DNA from: an uncultured Eubacteriales bacterium
GTDB lineage: Bacteria; Bacillota; Clostridia; TANB77; CAG-508
Assembly (NCBI GenBank): GCA_949294555.1
Contig: CASFHP010000006.1
Span: 1-56,397 of the forward strand
Reading direction: 5' to 3'
Length of the DNA: 56,397 nt
Shown: one piece after another, positions 52,908-56,397 of the stretch
Numbering within the stretch: position 1 is the first letter of the stretch
Layout of the letters: each line of letters begins with the position of its first letter
Made by a program: the position numbers and the translations under genes
The notes under the pieces: model-generated
What the model saw: the letters and a program-made list of their open reading frames with translations, nothing else
Databases searched by the model: none
Told to the model about the DNA's origin: nothing

Positions 52908-53637
52908 TTAAGATGTTAGCTTCATTTTCATATTGGCTAAAATTTTTCTTTCGATTCTTGAAACTTGTACTTGTGTAATTCCAAGAATTTTGGCTACCTG
53001 AGATTGGGTTTTATCTTTATAAAATCTTAAACATATAATTTCTTTTTCTCTTTTATCCAGGTCTTCTATGAGTTGTTTAATTGCTAATTTATTTGTAATC
53101 ATCTCTTCTTCATTTTTATTTGATGAAATTTTTTCTATGAAATTCAGACTATTTCCATCTTTATTATCTGTATAAAATTTGTTATCAATGGATTCTACTG
53201 TATTATTGGCTTCTAATGCTAGGGCAATATCCTCTTTTGAAATTTTTAATTCTGCTTCTAATTCTTCAATTGTTAGTTCTTTTCCTTCTTTATTTATATT
53301 TTCTTTTTGTAATTCTCTAATTTTTATTCCTAATTCTTTAATTCCTCTGCTTACTTTTATCGGTCCATCATCGCGTATGTATCGTTTAATTTCCCCTATC
53401 ATATAAGGTACTGCATATGTAGATAATTTTACATCAAAATTCGTATCAAATCTTTTAATTGATTTTATAAATCCCATACAACCAATTTGGTATAAGTCCT
53501 CTATATCATAACCTCTTCCATTAAATCTTTTGACAATGCTCCAGATTAATCCGGTTATTATCACGAATCATTCTTTCCATCTCATATTTATCGCCAGATT
53601 GTGCTTTCTTAATGGCTTCAATACTGTTTTCAAACAT
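52908..53637 (-). CDS. sigF: Sporulation sigma factor SigF, needs +1 frameshift at CGG
   Basis: About 242 residues with one shift, the normal length. ATG at 53637 (AGGGG upstream, 9 bp after spoIIAB) begins MFENSIEAIKKAQSGDKYEMERMIRDNN; the other frame continues G-LIWSIVKRFNGRGYDIEDLYQIGCMGFIKSIKRFD, GPIKVSRGIKELG and region 4 QSQVAKILGITQVQVSRIERKILANMK. The join is at AAC-CGG-ATT (plus CCG at 53551-53553); dropping the C gives AAC-GGA-TTA-ATC-TGG. Unshifted reading stops within 11 codons. SigF directs forespore transcription after septation, so a shift here would gate sporulation. Confidence 0.92.
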
Positions 53638-53646
53638 AGTATACCC

Positions 53647-54129
53647 CTATTCTTTTGTAAGCATTTCAAACTCATCATCTGATTCTTCATTTTCATTTTT
53701 AGGTTTAATTTTTTTAGACATCGTTACTTTTGTTCCTAATCCCACAACAGATTCTACATCCACCTTATCCATGAAGCTTTCCATAATCGTAAATCCCATA
53801 CCAGACCTCTCCAAATTTGGTTTGGTAGTATATAATGGCTCTTTTGCAATATCGATATTTTCAATACCTTTTCCTTTATCTGATATTTCTAAAATAATTT
53901 CATTTTCTTTTAATCTTGCAAAAATCTTTACAATACCTTGCTTTTTGTCATAACCATGAATAATGCAATTTGTAACTGCCTCAGAAACTGCTGTTTTAAT
54001 ATCTGCTAATTCCTCAATAGTTGGGTCTAATTGAGATGCAAATGCTGCCACCGTAATTCTTGCAAATGCCTCATTAGCTGATTTACTAACAAATTCTAAC
54101 TTCATTTCATTTTCAAATTCACTTTTCAT
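53647..54129 (-). CDS. spoIIAB: Anti-sigma F factor SpoIIAB
   Basis: 160 residues, HATPase serine kinase that binds SigF and phosphorylates SpoIIAA. Shows [45 protein letters not shown] (N-box), [15 protein letters not shown] (G1), and [15 protein letters not shown] (G2). Start MKSEFENEM uses AAGGA about 11 bases upstream. Carries a C-terminal acidic extension beyond the usual about 145 residues. Confidence 0.95.
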   Translation of the reverse strand: MKSEFENEMKLEFVSKSANEAFARITVAAFASQLDPTIEELADIKTAVSEAVTNCIIHGYDKKQGIVKIFARLKENEIILEISDKGKGIENIDIAKEPLYTTKPNLERSGMGFTIMESFMDKVDVESVVGLGTKVTMSKKIKPKNENEESDDEFEMLTKE

Positions 54130-54207
54130 ATTTATCTTATTCCTTCCTCAAATGTGAAATTTTTCTTTTAATATATATTTCGTTTCTTTTTAGGTATACC
54201 TATAAAA

Positions 54208-54528
54208 TCATGAAACCTCTAAATTGGTAATAGGAATTAATCTTAAAATACCACTCATTTCAAAAATCTTTTTAATACTACTTGTTAAATTGGCAAGTTC
54301 CACAGTTACACCTAACATTTTGGCAAATTTGTATCTACCAATAATCAATCCTATCCCTGCGCTATCCATGAATGTAACACTATTAAAATCAAATATAACT
54401 TTTTTAGGCATATATCTTTCAATTTCATAATCCGCCCTCCTCCTTATCTTTTGAACACTAAAATCATCAATTTCTTCTGTTATTTTAAAAACTAACAGCT
54501 TGTCCTCTTCATAAAACTTTGTTTCCAT
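54208..54528 (-). CDS. spoIIAA: Anti-anti-sigma F factor SpoIIAA
   Basis: 106 residues, STAS domain. The phosphorylatable serine is in FDFNSVTFMDSAGIGLIIGRYK. Dephosphorylated SpoIIAA releases SigF from SpoIIAB. AGGAGG lies 5 bases before the ATG. First gene of the spoIIAA-spoIIAB-sigF operon. Confidence 0.95.
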   Translation of the reverse strand: METKFYEEDKLLVFKITEEIDDFSVQKIRRRADYEIERYMPKKVIFDFNSVTFMDSAGIGLIIGRYKFAKMLGVTVELANLTSSIKKIFEMSGILRLIPITNLEVS

Positions 54529-54539
54529 GATGACCTCCT

Positions 54540-54584
54540 TTGAATTTCTTTTTGTATTATATTCCTTTTTCCAGTATTTTCCAA
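54540..54584 (-). promoter_or_regulatory. spoIIA operon promoter (sigma-A type overlapping a sigma-H-like match)
   Basis: Minus strand TTGGAA (54579-54584), 17-base spacer, TATAAT (54556-54561). The same stretch, AAAGGAATA followed about 11 bases later by AGAAATT, is close to the sigma-H consensus that drives spoIIA in other endospore formers. Confidence 0.6.
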
Positions 54585-54632
54585 GAGCAAAAATTAGGAA
54601 GTTTTGTCGTATTATTAGAAGTTTTCGACAAA

Positions 54633-54928
54633 TGAATGAGACAATTCGGGCCAGGTTGGGTTTTGTCCCTTTCGTGTCGAACTATGTCGAAAACAATATA
54701 TTTTTTTGGATGTATTTAAAATTTAAGCAGAATACTGTATATACTATTTTATTCATTAAATGGCTAATATTCTTCCATTTGCACATTTAATTTCACAAAA
54801 TAGTATATATAGTATTCTGGTTTTATAATAAATCTAATTTAAAGATGTTCCAAAAAAAAGCATTGTTTTCGACATAGTTCGACACAAAAGGGACAAAACC
54901 CAACCTGGCCCAAATTGTCTCTATTCAT
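54633..54928. repeat. Long hairpin element 5 between ytfJ and spoIIAA
   Basis: A 296-bp inverted repeat with arms of about 125 bases. From outside: TGAATGAGACAATTCGGGCC, AGGTTGGGTTTTGTCCCTTT, GTGTCGAACTATGTCGAAAA, then CAGAATACTGTATATACTAT towards the loop. The right end overlaps the last codons of ytfJ, and TAG of TAGAGACAA is the ytfJ stop. Its outer arms match hairpin element 1 at GAGACAATTYGGG, GGTTTTGT and GTCGAAAA. Confidence 0.9.
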
Positions 54929-55541
54929 CATCATCTAATGTTTCATCATATTCGTACTCATACGTTATTTCTTCTTCAACTGGTTTTTTTGTTTTCTCTA
55001 TCCTTTCTTTTATAATTCTACCTTCCTCTAAATCTTCTTCTATTCTATTTTTATCTGCCTTTACTTTTTCTGATTTTTTCTTTTCCACATTATTTTCTTC
55101 TTTCGTTTCTGTTTTGTTTTTTTCTTTTGTTTTCTGCATACATTTATTTATCATATTATTTGTTTTATCTAGCAAATCTGGAATATAATCTAAAAGCTTG
55201 TCTATTGATGAACTATAATTTACTGGCATTAGTTTTACATTTTCGCCTTGGATAACTAAAAATGCTATTGGATTGATGGTAACACCTGCTCCTGAGCCAC
55301 CTCCAAATGGTAATCGATATTGTACCTCTTCTTCTTTTTCTCTTTTTCTGTATTCATCTACAGTTTCTCCTTTAAATTCACTTCCTCCTGCTGCAAATCC
55401 AAATGATACTTTTGATATGGGAATAATGACAATATTATTAGAAGTTTCGATTGGTTCTCCTATAATTGTATTGACATCTATCATATCTTGAATGCTATTC
55501 ATAGCTGTAGTCATAAGACCTTCTATTGGATGTTCGCTCAT
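54921..55541 (-). CDS. ytfJ: Spore protein YtfJ (GerW family)
   Basis: 206 residues. The conserved part (MSEHPIEGLMTTAMNSIQDMIDVNTIIGEPI; NIVIIPISKVSFGFAAGGSEF; PFGGGSGAGVTINPIAFLVI) matches YtfJ/GerW, followed by a Lys/Glu-rich tail of about 80 residues. The family is involved in spore germination. AAGGAGG lies about 11 bases upstream of the ATG. Overlaps the DUF2953 gene by 47 bp, implying coupling. Confidence 0.93.
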   Translation of the reverse strand: MSEHPIEGLMTTAMNSIQDMIDVNTIIGEPIETSNNIVIIPISKVSFGFAAGGSEFKGETVDEYRKREKEEEVQYRLPFGGGSGAGVTINPIAFLVIQGENVKLMPVNYSSSIDKLLDYIPDLLDKTNNMINKCMQKTKEKNKTETKEENNVEKKKSEKVKADKNRIEEDLEEGRIIKERIEKTKKPVEEEITYEYEYDETLDDDE

Positions 55542-56160
55542 TGTTTTTCATTCCTCCTTTTTTATTTAATACATATATGATATTTATAATATGTACCATT
55601 TTTATTTGAAATATACCAGAAATGGCAATTTTTACAAAATTCTGGCTTGTATATATTGGTTTTATCTCATATAAAACATCTTTTTCTTTTACATTTGTCC
55701 TAGAGAAACCAACCGCTATAGCACTAGAAAGAATTGCTACTAACATAGATGTTAAAAAAGCATTTTCTGTTCCCAATTCCATTGCTAATGCTAACTTTTT
55801 TATTTCTATATTTTTCCCTATCTCCTTGGCTATTGCTAGCAATCGCACATTTATTTTATCTTTGTTTTGTATAATATCTCTTTCTATCTTTTCTATTTTT
55901 TCATTCGTTTTAAATGATTTTTGTAGTCTTTTTAATTTTTGATTCGTTATTGTGAATTTTATAATAGGAATAATTTCAAACAGTTTTAATTTAATAATCA
56001 CTTTACTTTGGTCATCTACATAATTATGCTTTTTCGAATTTAAGATAAAAGGCATTAACTTGATTTCAATTTTGCTTGTCACAATGCTTAATGTGATAAT
56101 CAGTAAAATGAGTAATATAAAAAGAAAAACCAATATACTTGCCTCCTTTTCATAAAGCAA
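55495..56160 (-). CDS. DUF2953 membrane protein
   Basis: 221 residues. An N-terminal transmembrane helix (about 8-30), KIEIKLMPFIL, a charged middle, a second hydrophobic segment (FLTSMLVAILSSAIAVGF) and YEIKPIYTSQNFVKIAISGIFQIKMVHIINII, the conserved C-terminal part of DUF2953. This gene commonly precedes ytfJ in clostridia and bacilli. Its last 16 codons overlap ytfJ in another frame. Upstream (56161-56397) I see no convincing gene. Confidence 0.88.
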   Translation of the reverse strand: MLYEKEASILVFLFILLILLIITLSIVTSKIEIKLMPFILNSKKHNYVDDQSKVIIKLKLFEIIPIIKFTITNQKLKRLQKSFKTNEKIEKIERDIIQNKDKINVRLLAIAKEIGKNIEIKKLALAMELGTENAFLTSMLVAILSSAIAVGFSRTNVKEKDVLYEIKPIYTSQNFVKIAISGIFQIKMVHIINIIYVLNKKGGMKNNERTSNRRSYDYSYE

Positions 56161-56397
56161 TTTATATTAGTTTTTCCTCTTTTTTAACTTTTAAACAAAT
56201 TTTTGAAATTTTTTATTGTATAGGAAACAATATGAAACTTTAAGTCACGCAACTCAAAGTGAAAATAAATTGCCAAATATACAAAAAGCATATATAATGA
56301 ATATGTCAAGTATAAAGTAATTCGACGATTTAATGGTATGGAACAATCCGTTAGGAAACTGAAACTAAGCATTTACTAAGAGCAAAAAATTGTAGCC

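Noticed and set aside
24190..53553. Ordinary sequencing errors or pseudogenes as the cause of the five split genes
   Set aside because: Errors would cluster in homopolymers and vary in type; all five are a C before GG at a glycine position, with clean sequence elsewhere. Not excluded until reads are seen.
56184..56372. 62-codon open frame at the right edge, minus strand
   Set aside because: No ribosome binding site or recognisable family; treated as intergenic.
1..56397. Prophage, integrative element or CRISPR locus
   Set aside because: No integrase, transposase, phage structural gene or spacer array was found; accessory features are single genes and hairpin elements.

Overview
The window reads as chromosome of a low-GC, spore-forming clostridium, most likely an uncultured gut lineage (inference). 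The evidence is: AT-rich sequence with strong GGAGG ribosome binding sites, anaerobic ribonucleotide reductase NrdD/NrdG, MurT-GatD, and a sporulation block (spoIIAA, spoIIAB, sigF, spoIID, a SpoIIQ-like M23 protein, ytfJ/gerW). No prophage, transposase, rRNA, tRNA or CRISPR was seen. The one classical RNA gene is RNase P RNA (minus strand, 24739-25086).

Layout. 1-4.9 kb: the tails of two convergent glycogen-debranching genes inside an inverted repeat, then murB-yvcK-GDE on the minus strand. 4.9-9.7 kb: a pilin-like gene, an NfeD/SPFH membrane pair, a foreign-looking single gene, pyrG. 9.9-16 kb: murT-gatD, nrdD-nrdG, and a Crp/Fnr regulator sharing a palindrome with nrdD. 16-23.5 kb: galE, cysS, a class A PBP, an unknown gene and truB. 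23.7-30.2 kb: an RluA-type pseudouridine synthase, rnpB, dtd, gpsA, and a flavodoxin-like gene with a divergent merR. 30.2-37.5 kb: a P-type ATPase, a Fic protein, two ECF-sigma-style and NUDIX/kinase accessory groups, and a candidate type I toxin-antitoxin locus. 37.6-45.5 kb: tsaC, an acyl-CoA synthetase, a Ca2+/cation exchanger, a deacetylase, a SirTM/macrodomain pair, hxlR. 45.6-49.5 kb: an ECF sigma operon, and a sortase beside an LPNTG surface protein. 49.7-56.4 kb: ychF and the sporulation block.

The most striking observation: five conserved genes (rluA-type, dtd, P-type ATPase, CaCA exchanger, sigF) are each split by a single extra base, and in all five the break is exactly at an in-frame CGG codon. 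Skipping its C restores the family sequence by reading a glycine codon (C-GGA four times, C-GGC once). By my eye scan of both strands, CGG is otherwise never used in frame in the native genes. The only other in-frame CGG is in the foreign-looking ORF at 7654-7995. This points to CGG being an unassigned codon that triggers +1 frameshifting, or to quadruplet CGGN being read as Gly.

A second theme is a set of long intergenic hairpins (1-218, 12148-12307, 15969-16125, 40070-40215, 54633-54928, and a shorter one at 11299-11373). Several share GAGACAATTNGGG, GGGGACG or CGGTTTTGCC motifs, and their ends often supply or abut the stop codons of flanking genes. They resemble REP/BIME-like non-autonomous elements that double as bidirectional terminators.
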